In this document: piece after piece, positions 36,661-45,435 of the stretch
Position numbering within the stretch: the stretch's first letter is position 1
How the letters are laid out: every line of letters begins with the position of its first letter
DNA from: Nocardioides flavus (ex Wang et al. 2016)
GTDB lineage: Bacteria > Actinomycetota > Actinomycetes > Propionibacteriales > Nocardioidaceae
NCBI RefSeq assembly: GCF_014653115.1
Contig: NZ_BNAD01000008.1
Location: forward strand, 81,312-145,311
Length of the DNA: 64,000 bases
Direction: 5' to 3'
Notes under the pieces: generated by a model
Databases searched by the model: none
Seen by the model: only the letters and a program-made list of their open reading frames with translations
What the model was told of the DNA's origin: nothing
Made by a program: the position numbers and the translations under genes

Positions 36661-37259
36661 GCACCCCCCACGTTCCCGAGAACACCCCCAGCAGCCCAGA
36701 GGACTCCATCCACGACGGACGGGGCACCTACGACGTGGTGCTCCTCGTCGAGCAGGCCCTCACGTCCGTCGACGCCGAGCAGGTGCGCTCGCTGCACAGC
36801 GAGATCGAGGACCCGGTCGTCTACCACGTGCTGCTGCCCCTCGAGGACGCCGCGGCCCGCATCGAGGCCACCCTCGGCACGCTCGGCGCCGGGGACCTGA
36901 TGGCCGCGCCCGCGCTGGCGATGAACGACGTCGACATCGACGCGTTGCGGCGCGAGTGCGAGGAGCAGTCCTCGTCCGACCTCCAGCAGACCCTCAAGGC
37001 CATCGCCGCGGCCGGCGGCACTGCCCACGGCAAGGTCACCTCCGAGCCGCCGGTCGACGCGCTGGCCGCGCTCGTCACCGCGGTCGACGCGCGCGAGGCC
37101 ATCATCCTGACCCGTCCGCACGTCGTCGCCGAGTTCTTCCACGTCGACTGGACGTCCCGCGCGCGCCGCAAGCTCGGCGTACCGGTCCTCCACCTGATCG
37201 AGCACGAGAACTTCGACGAGCAGGCCTCAGGCTCCGGCGAGGGCGTGAGCGGGCTCTGA
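36657..37259 (+). CDS. Hypothetical protein, universal-stress-like fold possible
   Basis: A 200-residue soluble acidic protein with a Pro/Ser-rich first 20 residues. YDVVLLVEQ and YHVLLPLEDAAARIEATL look like the strand-helix pattern of a Rossmann-like fold. EAIILTRPHVVAEFFHVDWTSRARRKLGVPVLHLIEH resembles the C-terminal part of universal stress proteins. ATGA overlap with the ligase shows co-translation. The partner role is unknown. Confidence 0.55.
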   Translation: MSTPHVPENTPSSPEDSIHDGRGTYDVVLLVEQALTSVDAEQVRSLHSEIEDPVVYHVLLPLEDAAARIEATLGTLGAGDLMAAPALAMNDVDIDALRRECEEQSSSDLQQTLKAIAAAGGTAHGKVTSEPPVDALAALVTAVDAREAIILTRPHVVAEFFHVDWTSRARRKLGVPVLHLIEHENFDEQASGSGEGVSGL

Positions 37260-37272
37260 CGGCCACGACCGC

Positions 37273-37352
37273 TGGTTGAGGAGCTCGCGCCGCGACCGTC
37301 ACGAAACCGGATCGGGGTCTCGTGACCGGCGCCAGGGCGCCTTCCTCGACCA
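37273..37352. repeat. Nested imperfect palindrome between convergent genes
   Basis: Outer arms TGGTTGAGGA and TCCTCGACCA (9 of 10 pair) surround inner arms GTCACGAAACC and GGTCTCGTGAC (10 of 11). It follows the 36657 gene and faces the sulfotransferase, so it may terminate both. I have seen similar TGGTTGAGGA-type palindromes scattered in actinobacterial genomes. Confidence 0.65.
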
Positions 37353-37360
37353 ACGGGTGG

Positions 37361-38446
37361 TCAGCGGCGGGTGACGCGGCGTACGACCGCGCGGCGCAGG
37401 ATCGCTGCCGCCTCGCGCCCGCCGACGGCGGGCTCCTTCGTGGCCCTGACCTGCGCGAGGTCGCGGCGCAGCTGCTGCACCGTGGCCCGCTGGGCGTCGC
37501 GCGCCTCGCGGGCGGCGAGGGTGGACTCGGCCTTGGTGTGGTCGAAGGTGAGCGCCACGGCGTCGGCGTAGCGGGCGTTGTAGTCCTCGTGCACCCGGTC
37601 GAGGGCCAGCAGCGTGTCACGGTCGTGCGGGTCCTCGACGAGGACGCCGAGCAGGTCCCAGACGCCCTCGGCCATCTCGCGCAGCCAGTCGGGGGTGCGG
37701 ACGTCGTCCCAGGTGAGCTGCGACTTGCGCATCGACGGCTCGATGAAGTCGTCGACCGGGTGGTGCTCGCGCGAGGCGAGGTCGGTGTCGAGCGCGAGGT
37801 CGAGCTGCTGCTGCACGGGAGTGAGCGCGGCGCGCCAGTCGGCGAGCAGGTCGGTGTAACGCACGAAGGACCGCTTCGAGCCGCGGCCGGCCTTCTCGGT
37901 GAGGAGCGCGGCGTGCACCCAGCCGGCGACGTTGGACGTCTCCTTGGTGAGCCGCAGCTCCTCGGACTGGCTCGAGAGGTACGCGATGTCGCGCGAGCCG
38001 ACGACCTCGGCGGGGTGGCGCAGCGCGGTCAGCCAGCGCAGGTCGGCGCCCAGCTCGGCGCTGACGACCTCCCACACCTGGGCGAACCAGAACGCGTGGG
38101 GGTCCTTGACGACGATCTGGTCCCCGGGCCGGTCGTGCTCGGCGAGCTGTCCCGAGAGCCACTCGTGGAGCTCCGCGGTCGGCACGCCCGACTCGACGTG
38201 GCGGGCGACGATGTCGACGGCCGCGGGGCGGCTGTCGATGTTGAAGAGCGCGAGCTCCTTGAGGTGGCGCTTGTGGAAGTCGATGACCCACTGCGGCTCG
38301 TAGAACCCGCGCGGGTTGGTCTCCGAGGCCTGCACCTCGGGCTGCGGCACGTGGAGGCCGAGACGCTTCAGGGTGCCGGCGAGGGAGCTGGTGCCGCTGC
38401 GACCGGAGCCGGAGACGAGGACCAGCGGGGTGGAGGACGTCGGCAT
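37361..38446 (-). CDS. Sulfotransferase family protein
   Basis: A 361-residue P-loop enzyme. VLVSGSGRSGTSSLAGTLKRLG is the 5'-PSB loop that binds the 5'-phosphate of PAPS; ALRHPAEVVGSRD is the 3'-PB segment. The start at ATG 38446 follows AGGGTGA; a GTG lies three codons upstream. The C-terminal half is helical, ending in an Arg-rich tail. It is divergent from the Stealth protein, so the acceptor may be a surface glycan. Confidence 0.78.
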   Translation of the reverse strand: MPTSSTPLVLVSGSGRSGTSSLAGTLKRLGLHVPQPEVQASETNPRGFYEPQWVIDFHKRHLKELALFNIDSRPAAVDIVARHVESGVPTAELHEWLSGQLAEHDRPGDQIVVKDPHAFWFAQVWEVVSAELGADLRWLTALRHPAEVVGSRDIAYLSSQSEELRLTKETSNVAGWVHAALLTEKAGRGSKRSFVRYTDLLADWRAALTPVQQQLDLALDTDLASREHHPVDDFIEPSMRKSQLTWDDVRTPDWLREMAEGVWDLLGVLVEDPHDRDTLLALDRVHEDYNARYADAVALTFDHTKAESTLAAREARDAQRATVQQLRRDLAQVRATKEPAVGGREAAAILRRAVVRRVTRR

Positions 38447-38533
38447 GCGGCTCACCCTATCGGCCGGACCGGCTCCCCCTAGGATCGTGCCGACCGTTCC
38501 GCGGATCGTCGAGGACAGAGGACTGAGGACCAC

Positions 38534-41290
38534 GTGGCACTGACCGACAGGCTCGGCGGGAAGGTGCGCTCGGCGGTGCGACGCGTGCGCCGCGACGGCC
38601 CGCTCGACATCGTCTTCGTCCTGTTCAACGCCGACGGCATGGGCGGCACCGCCCGCTCCGGCATCGAGCAGGCCAACGCACTGCTCTCCCTCGGCGAGGG
38701 CCACCGGGTGCGCATCCTCAGCGTGACCCGCAGCGGCGACTCGACCCACTACAGACTGGTCGACGGCCTCGAGGTCACCTACCTCGTCGACGTGCGCGGC
38801 GAGCGCCCTGTCGCGGTCGACGGCCGGCACGCCGCCGAGCTGGCCGAGCGTGAGTCGCTGATCGTGCCGCGCAGCTGGGACGCGCTCTACAACGGCCTCA
38901 CCGACGCCACGATGCGCGAGGCGCTCGGCGGCATCGACGCCGACGTGCTGGTCACCACCACCCCCGAGCTGCTGGCCGTCGTCGCGCAGCTCGCCCCCGC
39001 CGACGTCGCGCTGGTGCACCAGGAGCACCGCGCCTCCTCGAGCCGGGTCAACGACCTCGGCGCCCTGCTCCAGTTCGCCCCCCGCGCCGACGTGGTCGTC
39101 TCGCTCACCGAGTCGATGTCGCGGTGGCTCGCCGGTCGCCTCGGCGGGGCGGCGCCCGAGCTGCAGGTCATCCCGAACCCGCTGCCCGCGCACCGCCAGG
39201 AGCGCTCCCCGCTCGACCAGAGGACGTTCGTCACCGCCGGCCGGCTGGCGCCGGAGAAGCAGTTCGAGCACGTGGTCGACGCGTTCTGGCGCATCCACGA
39301 GCACGTGCCCGGCTGGACGCTGACCGTCTGGGGCGACGGGCCGCGCGCGGACAACCTGGCCGCGCAGGTGCGCAAGCTCGGGCTCGAGGACCGCGTACGC
39401 CTCCCCGGGTCGACCGACGACCTGGCCGCCGAGTGGGCGCGCGCGAGCGTCGCTGTGCTCGCCTCGCGCGGCGAGGGCTACCCGCTCGTGCTGCAGGAGG
39501 CGATGTCGGCCGGCGTCCCGCCGGTGTCGTACGACTGCCCGTCCGGGCCGCGCGAGATCATCACCCCCGACGTCGACGGTCTCCTCGTCCCGCCGGGGTC
39601 GAAGGCCGCGCTCGCCGCCGCGATGCTGCGCATCGCCACCGACGACGACCTCCGTACGGGCCTCGGCGCCGCCGCGCTGGAGCGCTCGCGGCGGTGGGAC
39701 GGGCAGCTGCTCGCCCGCCAGTGGCTCGACACCTTCCGCACGGCCGTCGCCCGTCGCGCCGACCCGCTCGCCCCGCGTCGCGTGCTGCACGGCCTGCGGC
39801 CCGGACCGCTCGGCGACCTGCCCGAGACCGACGGCGCGCGCGGTGTCACGCCCGCCCGGGCGCGTACGACCGCGCTGGCCGCACTGACCTCCGCGGCCGC
39901 CGCAACGGGCAACGGGTGGTTCGTGGTGCCCGCCCGCGGCCTCGACCCGCACCCGCTCGTCGTGGTGCCGTCCTCGTGTCGCGGCGAGTTCCTGGCCGCG
40001 CTGGCCGCGGGGTCCGTGCCCGACTGGCTCTCGGTGCGCGATCCCGCCGAGCGCGGCTGGCCCGAGCGGCGCGGCACGGTCGCGGTGATGACCGAGGAGC
40101 TCGCCCGGACCCGTACGGCCTCGCTGTTCCTCGAGCCGTGGCCGATGCGCGGCGGCCACGACGGCCTCCTCGGCGAGGGCGTTGAGGTGGGCGTGCAGTT
40201 CTGGGAGGAGTCGCCCGACGGCGACCTGCTCGCGCCGGGACCCAACCGCTGGGGCGACCGCGTCCCGGCCAGCACGCCCCACACCACCACCACGGTCGAG
40301 GGCGTGGAGGTCCCCACGCTCGAGCTGATGGCGCTGCCCACGGTCGACGACTGCCGCTTCGACGTGGACGTCGTCTACACCTGGGTCGACGGGGACGACG
40401 AGGCCTGGCTGGCGGCCCGCAACGAGCGGATCACCGGTCTCGGCGGCACGCCCAGCGCCCGCGCCGGCGGCGCCTCGCGCTACCGCAGCCGTGACGAGCT
40501 GCGCTACTCGATGCGCAGCATCCACCTGTTCGCGCCGTGGGTGCGCCGCATCCACCTCGTCACCGCCGGCCAGGTGCCCGACTGGCTCGACACCTCGCAC
40601 GAGCGCGTACGCCTCGTCGACCACCGCGACATCCTCCCGGCCTCCGCGCTGCCGACCTTCAGCTCCCACGCGATCGAGACCCGCCTGCACGCCGTGCCCG
40701 ACCTCGCCGAGCACTTCGTCTACGTCAACGACGACGTCTTCCTCGGGCGGCCGCGCCGCAAGGAGCACTTCTTCGCCCCGGGCGGGCAGTACGCCGCGTT
40801 CGTCGCCGACCACCGCGCCGTCGGGCTGCCCGGCACCGACGACCGGCCCTACCTCTCTGCCGCGCAGAACAACCGCCGCGTGCTCGCCGACGCCTTCGGG
40901 GTGACGCTGACCCACACGATGATGCACAGCCCGCACCCGCAGCGGCGCTCGACGCTGGAGGAGATCGCGGAGCGGTTCGCCTCCGAGGTGGACCGGACGA
41001 CGCACGCGCCGTTCCGCTCCGAGACCGACCTGTCGATGCTCTCCTCCTTCGCGCAGTCGTACGGGCTGATCACCGGTCAGGCGTTCCGGGCGAGCGCGCA
41101 CCACGGCTACGTCGACCTCGGCCACCAGCAGCTGCCGGTGCAGCTGCGGCAGATGCTCAAGCGCGACCGCGACTTCTTCTGCGTCGCCGACAACCTCCTC
41201 GCCGCCTTCGACGAGGAGCGCGCCGACGGCCTGCTCCACGACTTCCTGGAGCGGTACTTCCCGATCGCGGCGCCCTGGGAGCGCGGCTGA
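38534..41290 (+). CDS. GT4 glycosyltransferase fused to Stealth domain
   Basis: A 918-residue fusion. Residues 22-410 form a GT-B/GT4 domain (GMGGTARSG, TAGRLAPEKQFEHVV, ASRGEGYPLVLQEAMSAGVPP). After a variable linker, residues about 610-905 carry the Stealth conserved regions: DVDVVYTWVDGDDEAW (CR1), YRSRDELRYSMRSIHLFAPW (CR2), SHAIETRLHAVPDLAEHFVYVNDD (CR3) and a C-terminal FFCVADNL-type block (CR4). Stealth enzymes are hexose-1-phosphate transferases of capsule synthesis; the fusion suggests two linkages made by one chain. GTG start. Confidence 0.85.
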   Translation: MALTDRLGGKVRSAVRRVRRDGPLDIVFVLFNADGMGGTARSGIEQANALLSLGEGHRVRILSVTRSGDSTHYRLVDGLEVTYLVDVRGERPVAVDGRHAAELAERESLIVPRSWDALYNGLTDATMREALGGIDADVLVTTTPELLAVVAQLAPADVALVHQEHRASSSRVNDLGALLQFAPRADVVVSLTESMSRWLAGRLGGAAPELQVIPNPLPAHRQERSPLDQRTFVTAGRLAPEKQFEHVVDAFWRIHEHVPGWTLTVWGDGPRADNLAAQVRKLGLEDRVRLPGSTDDLAAEWARASVAVLASRGEGYPLVLQEAMSAGVPPVSYDCPSGPREIITPDVDGLLVPPGSKAALAAAMLRIATDDDLRTGLGAAALERSRRWDGQLLARQWLDTFRTAVARRADPLAPRRVLHGLRPGPLGDLPETDGARGVTPARARTTALAALTSAAAATGNGWFVVPARGLDPHPLVVVPSSCRGEFLAALAAGSVPDWLSVRDPAERGWPERRGTVAVMTEELARTRTASLFLEPWPMRGGHDGLLGEGVEVGVQFWEESPDGDLLAPGPNRWGDRVPASTPHTTTTVEGVEVPTLELMALPTVDDCRFDVDVVYTWVDGDDEAWLAARNERITGLGGTPSARAGGASRYRSRDELRYSMRSIHLFAPWVRRIHLVTAGQVPDWLDTSHERVRLVDHRDILPASALPTFSSHAIETRLHAVPDLAEHFVYVNDDVFLGRPRRKEHFFAPGGQYAAFVADHRAVGLPGTDDRPYLSAAQNNRRVLADAFGVTLTHTMMHSPHPQRRSTLEEIAERFASEVDRTTHAPFRSETDLSMLSSFAQSYGLITGQAFRASAHHGYVDLGHQQLPVQLRQMLKRDRDFFCVADNLLAAFDEERADGLLHDFLERYFPIAAPWERG

Positions 41291-41300
41291 GCGGTGCCTG

Positions 41301-41399
41301 AGACATGTTCTGAGTCTTCAGAACCTGCGTCACGCACCGCCGTCCGCTCGGGCGGTGAGTAAGACATGTTCTGAGCCACCGGAACCTGCGTCACACACC
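41301..41399. repeat. Two 38-bp direct repeats
   Basis: Copies at 41301-41338 and 41362-41399 share AGACATGTTCTGAG and AACCTGCGTCAC and differ mainly in the 5 bases between. They lie in the gap between the Stealth gene stop and the convergent DinB gene. They may be a dispersed actinobacterial repeat or IS-end remnant; no transposase is present. Confidence 0.7.
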
Positions 41400-41426
41400 T
41401 CTCGACTACGGTGAGGCCGAGAGAGG

Positions 41427-41954
41427 TCAATCGGCGAGCTCGGCCACCACGTCCAGGTGACCGGCGTGCCGGGCGTACTCGGCGAGGACGTGGAAGCAGA
41501 TCCATTCCAGCGTGGGCGGGTCGTCGGCGAACCGGCCACCCGTGGCTGCCGTCGCGTCGAGGGGGTGGTCGCGGAGCACGCCCAGGGTGCGGGCGGCGAC
41601 GTCCTCGAGCCGGGTCGCCAGCGACTCGGCGGTCACGTCGTCAGCCACGTGCCACCGCGACGGTGGTCCGGGGTCCCCGTCGGCCCAGTCACCCCACGGT
41701 TCGGCGACCCGCTCGCCGAGGAACCCCCAGACGAACCACCGCTGCTCCATGTGGAGCACGTGGCTGAGCAGCTCCAGCGGCGTCCATCCCGAGGGCAACC
41801 GCGACGTGCGCTGGTCGGCGTACGACAGCGACAGCACCGTGGCCGCGAGGTCGCCACGCACCCAGTCGAGGTAGTCGGCCCACCGCTGCGCGCCGGCCGG
41901 TCCTGTCTTCGGCGGCTCGCCGCTGTTGCGGGAGACCCGCTGGTCCTCGCTCAC
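41427..41954 (-). CDS. DinB/DUF664-family protein
   Basis: A 175-residue four-helix DinB-type protein. The metal-binding His pattern is HVLHMEQRWFVW near residue 60 and a later HAGHLD near 165. It starts at GTG 41954, overlapping the polymerase gene by 4 bp. Many family members are thiol-dependent transferases of the mycothiol/bacillithiol type; the substrate here is unknown. Confidence 0.72.
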   Translation of the reverse strand: MSEDQRVSRNSGEPPKTGPAGAQRWADYLDWVRGDLAATVLSLSYADQRTSRLPSGWTPLELLSHVLHMEQRWFVWGFLGERVAEPWGDWADGDPGPPSRWHVADDVTAESLATRLEDVAARTLGVLRDHPLDATAATGGRFADDPPTLEWICFHVLAEYARHAGHLDVVAELAD

Positions 41955-43036
41955 GTGCCCTCGATCCGGTTGCCGTCGGCGTCCCAGTGCGCCTCGACCT
42001 TCTTGCTCGGCTGCACCCGCGGCGGCTCCCCGGGCATCTTCGGGTGGTCGGGCGGGTAGTTGAGCTCGACCGGGTGCTCCTCCCACAGGTCGAGCAGGGG
42101 CTGGAGCGAGTGGTGCACGTCGTCGATGCCCTCCCACGGGTCACCGTCCAGCATGAGGCGCGAGGGCACGGAGAACAGGTTGAGGTGGTGGGGGTCGGTG
42201 AGCTCGGCGAGCTCGTCCCACGCCAGCGGCGTCGACACGGGCGCGCCGGCGATCGGCCGCAGCGAGTAGGCCGAGGCGATCGTGCGGTCGCGGGTGTTCT
42301 GGTTGAAGTCGACGAAGATCCGCTCCCCGCGCTCCTCCTTCCACCACGCCGTGGTCACGCCGTCGTCGCGCTTCTCCAGCTCGCGACCGAACGCGATCGC
42401 GGCGTGGCGCACCTCGCCGAAGTCCCAGCGCGGCTCGATCCGTACGTAGACGTGGATCCCGCGGTTGCCAGACGTCTTCGCGAAGCCGGTCATCCCGAGA
42501 TCGGCCAGCAGCTCGCGAGCGACACCCGCGACCCGTACGGCGTCGGCGAACGTCGTGCCCGGCTGCGGGTCGAGGTCGATGCGCAGCTCGTCGGGGTGGT
42601 CCACGTCGGCGCGCCGCACCGGCCAGGGGTGGAAGGTGAGGGTGCCCATCTGCGCGCACCACACCGGCACCGCGATCTCGGTGGGGCAGATCTCCTCGGC
42701 CGTGCGCCCCGAGGGGAACGTGATCTGCACGGACTCGAGGTAGTCGGGAGCGCCCTTGGGCACGCGCTTCTGGTAGAACGCGTCGGCGTCGCGGTCCTGC
42801 GGACCGGTGGCCAGCTTCATGCCGGGCCGCACCCCCGACGTCCAGCGCTCCAGCGCTGTCGGCCGGTCGCGCAGCGCGCGCATCAGCCCCTCCTCCACGC
42901 TCGTGAAGTACTCCGCGACCATCAGCTTGGTCACCGCGGGCGTGCGGTCGGTCGCCTCGTAGATCACGCGATCGGGGGACGAGATCCTGACCTCGCGGTC
43001 CCCCGCCTGGACGTACGCCTCCGCAGCCTTGGCCAT
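41951..43036 (-). CDS. LigD-type polymerase/primase (NHEJ PolDom)
   Basis: A 361-residue primase-polymerase of the archaeo-eukaryotic primase fold. LRIDLDPQPG has the metal-binding Asp154 and Asp156; KTSGNRGIHVYVRI and the N-terminal RISSPDRVIY are typical PolDom blocks. There is no ligase or nuclease domain, so it is a stand-alone enzyme like mycobacterial PolD1/PolD2. It could fill gaps for LigC, 5 kb away. No Ku gene is in the window. Confidence 0.88.
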   Translation of the reverse strand: MAKAAEAYVQAGDREVRISSPDRVIYEATDRTPAVTKLMVAEYFTSVEEGLMRALRDRPTALERWTSGVRPGMKLATGPQDRDADAFYQKRVPKGAPDYLESVQITFPSGRTAEEICPTEIAVPVWCAQMGTLTFHPWPVRRADVDHPDELRIDLDPQPGTTFADAVRVAGVARELLADLGMTGFAKTSGNRGIHVYVRIEPRWDFGEVRHAAIAFGRELEKRDDGVTTAWWKEERGERIFVDFNQNTRDRTIASAYSLRPIAGAPVSTPLAWDELAELTDPHHLNLFSVPSRLMLDGDPWEGIDDVHHSLQPLLDLWEEHPVELNYPPDHPKMPGEPPRVQPSKKVEAHWDADGNRIEGT

Positions 43037-43054
43037 CCCCCGACCCTAGTCGGG

Positions 43055-43954
43055 TCAGCCGACGGGCCGGAGGACCGAGTCGACCACGACCACACCCTCG
43101 CCGAACTCGCGATCGACCCACTGCTGGATGCGGCCGTCGTCGTGGAACACCGTGACGAGGAGTCGGTTGCTCGGGTCGCCCGCGCCGCTCTCGACGAACC
43201 CGGGCAGGTCGAGCGTCGTGCGCTGGAGGGCCAGCATCTCCTTCTCCGTGCGCTCGACCTCGGTCACGCAGAGCATCCCGCTCCAGACCTCCCGGACAGC
43301 CGCCTCGGCCACGCCCGGGTCACCTGCGACGGAGACGGACACCACCGTGTTCGCCGGGTCGCGCGGGCCGGGCTCGCCCTCCGGGCTGCTGACCGAGACC
43401 GCCGCGAAGTCGTCCAGTCCCTGTGCGGTCGATGTCGCCCGGAGGAAGTCGTCCTGGGTGACCCGGCTGCGATCGAGCACCTGCCATCCGCCGTCCGGGG
43501 TCGGGCAGGGGATCTCGACCTCGAACGGTTCCGGTTCGACCTCCGACTGCGTCGCCTCCTCGACGGCGAAGGTCGAGCCGTCGAAGGTGCCCACCAGGCG
43601 GTAGGTGCCCATCCGCACCCCCTTCTCCTCGGTGAACTCCCCGCCGTCGCGGTCCCAGTCCCACCCCGCGACGGACGCGTCGCGGCACACCAGGGGGTCG
43701 GGCAGTCCGCCTCCCCAGAGCACGTCGCTGAAGCACAGCTGGGCGCCCGAGCCGTCGTCGGTCACGGTCACCGGCCGGGAGCTGACCACCCGCCGGTCGG
43801 CCCCGGGGACGGCGGTCGGCCGCACGACCGGACCGTCGTACGTCGCCCGCGCCGTCGCCGTGTCCGTCGGCTCCGACGACGCCCCGCCGCACGCGCCCGT
43901 CACGAGCGCCAGCGCGCCGGCGACCAGCCATCTCCCCCACGAGTCCCCCGTCAT
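43055..43954 (-). CDS. Predicted lipoprotein, paralog of 44552-45397
   Basis: A 299-residue protein from ATG 43954. Residues 1-22 are a signal peptide with lipobox VTGAC, then a short Thr/Ser linker. The rest is a soluble domain with blocks LCFSDVLWGGGLPDPLVC, MLCVTEVERTEKEM and IQQWVDREFGEGVVVVDSVLRP. Very similar blocks occur in the next lipoprotein across msrB. No family is recognised; an extracytoplasmic binding or stress role is inferred. Confidence 0.65.
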   Translation of the reverse strand: MTGDSWGRWLVAGALALVTGACGGASSEPTDTATARATYDGPVVRPTAVPGADRRVVSSRPVTVTDDGSGAQLCFSDVLWGGGLPDPLVCRDASVAGWDWDRDGGEFTEEKGVRMGTYRLVGTFDGSTFAVEEATQSEVEPEPFEVEIPCPTPDGGWQVLDRSRVTQDDFLRATSTAQGLDDFAAVSVSSPEGEPGPRDPANTVVSVSVAGDPGVAEAAVREVWSGMLCVTEVERTEKEMLALQRTTLDLPGFVESGAGDPSNRLLVTVFHDDGRIQQWVDREFGEGVVVVDSVLRPVG

Positions 43955-44036
43955 GACGTCACCGTGCCGCACGACGACGCCGGTGACGAGGGGTGTGGCT
44001 GGATCGTGACCTTCCCCCGCCTCGTACGCTGGGGGC

Positions 44037-44435
44037 ATGGCCTACGACGTGCAGAAGACCGACGAGCAGTGGCGCGAGGAGCTCACCCCCGAGGAGTACG
44101 CCGTGCTCCGCCAGGCCGGCACCGAGCGCGCGTTCACCGGCGAGTACACCGACACCGAGACCGAGGGCACCTACTCGTGCAAGGCCTGCGGCTCGGAGCT
44201 GTTCACCAGCGACACCAAGTTCCACTCCGGCTGCGGCTGGCCGAGCTTCTACCAGCCGATGACCGACACCGTGGAGTACATCGAGGACAACTCCCACGGC
44301 ATGAAGCGCGTGGAGGTGCGCTGCGCCAAGTGCGGCTCGCACCTGGGCCACGTCTTCCCCGACGGCTTCGGCACTCCCACCGGCGACCGCTACTGCATCA
44401 ACTCGATCAGCATCACGCTCAACGAGAAGAAGTAG
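44037..44435 (+). CDS. msrB: Peptide-methionine (R)-S-oxide reductase
   Basis: A 132-residue enzyme reducing methionine-R-sulfoxide in proteins. Zinc Cys pairs 48/51 and 96/99 are complete, CGWPSF is the substrate pocket, and Cys120 in DRYCINS is catalytic. It is on the plus strand, between the two lipoprotein genes that run on the minus strand. Confidence 0.96.
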   Translation: MAYDVQKTDEQWREELTPEEYAVLRQAGTERAFTGEYTDTETEGTYSCKACGSELFTSDTKFHSGCGWPSFYQPMTDTVEYIEDNSHGMKRVEVRCAKCGSHLGHVFPDGFGTPTGDRYCINSISITLNEKK

Positions 44436-44463
44436 CGGCCCCTTCCCGCCTGCTCCCCCTCGG

Positions 44464-44523
44464 TAGTCAGGGACGTTCCGGTAGGCGATTCGGCCGTTCC
44501 ACCTACCGGAACGTCCCTAACTA
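44464..44523. terminator. Strong palindrome downstream of msrB
   Basis: Perfect 17-bp arms AGGGACGTTCCGGTAGG (44469-44485) and its complement (44502-44518), with TAGT/ACTA extensions and a 16-nt loop. It lies between the msrB stop and the convergent lipoprotein stop, suiting a bidirectional terminator, but its length and perfection suggest a mobile palindromic repeat. Confidence 0.7.
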
Positions 44524-44551
44524 GCCCGGACCCCGGACCCCGGGCCCCGGG

Positions 44552-45397
44552 TCAGGAGACGGGGACGAGCGCGGAGCTGATCCGCACCAGCCCCTCGCCG
44601 TACGTCTCGTCGGCCCACGCCTGGATCGAGCCGTCGTCGAACACGACCTGCGCGTCGAGGGAGTCCGGGGCGAACGACCCGCTGGTCAGCAGCTGGTCCC
44701 CGAGCGCTCCCTGCAGCTCGGTGTTGACCTCGTTGAGGTCGGCGTCGGTGCGCTCGACGGTGGTCACGCACAGCATCCCGCCCCACGTCCTGCGCAGCTC
44801 GGCCTCGGCCGCCTCGGGGTCCCCGGTGACGGCCACGTTGATCGTGTTGCCCGTCAGCCAGGCCGTGGCGTACGTCGGCAGCGCGGAGGCCGCGGCGAGG
44901 GTGGCGTCCATGTCCTCCGGGGTCGCGCGGGACGTGTCGGTCGTGGTCGCGTCGTCGCAGGCGGCCGCGAGCGGCTCCGGCTCGGGCTCGGCCATCACGT
45001 CGTAGAGCGCCGCCGGGATAGCGTCGGTGACGGTGAAGGTCGTGCCGTCGTAGGTCCCGGTGAGGGCGTACGAGCCCCACCGCACGCCGGACGCCTGCTC
45101 GGACCCGACGTCGCCCCAGTCGAAGTCGACCAGGGCCGGACCGCCGCACTGGGGCGGGTACGACTCGGCGACCGGGCCGAGGCACAGCTCGGGGCCGTCG
45201 CCGTCGTCGAGGACCATCACCAGCCCCTGCGTACGGACCTCGCCCTCCGGCACGGGCGTGGGCGCGCCGGCCGGCCCCGTCGAGGCGGCCGGCTCGTCCG
45301 ACGCGGACGGGTCGACCGCGTTGGTCCCCGGGTCGGTGGAGCAGGCGGCGAGGGAGCCCAGCACGGTGAGCACGGCGGCAGCGGCGAAGATCCTCAT
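44552..45397 (-). CDS. Predicted lipoprotein, paralog of 43055-43954
   Basis: A 281-residue lipoprotein; signal peptide MRIFAAAAVLTVLGSLAAC with Cys at the lipobox, then a Pro/Ser linker. Blocks LCLGPVAESYPPQCGG, MLCVTTVERTDADL and IQAWADETYGEGLVRISSALVPV mirror the paralog, so the pair arose by duplication around msrB. Function unknown. Confidence 0.65.
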   Translation of the reverse strand: MRIFAAAAVLTVLGSLAACSTDPGTNAVDPSASDEPAASTGPAGAPTPVPEGEVRTQGLVMVLDDGDGPELCLGPVAESYPPQCGGPALVDFDWGDVGSEQASGVRWGSYALTGTYDGTTFTVTDAIPAALYDVMAEPEPEPLAAACDDATTTDTSRATPEDMDATLAAASALPTYATAWLTGNTINVAVTGDPEAAEAELRRTWGGMLCVTTVERTDADLNEVNTELQGALGDQLLTSGSFAPDSLDAQVVFDDGSIQAWADETYGEGLVRISSALVPVS

Positions 45398-45435
45398 GGT
45401 GCTACGACGCTACGCCGTGCCCGCGCGTTCCCGCG

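Noticed and set aside
37361..41239. A 1,292-codon minus-strand open frame ending in the sulfotransferase
   Set aside because: Only the last 361 codons match a family. The upstream part lies antisense to the Stealth protein and has no motifs.
41301..41399. CRISPR array
   Set aside because: Only two copies, an irregular spacing and no cas genes. It is a direct repeat pair.
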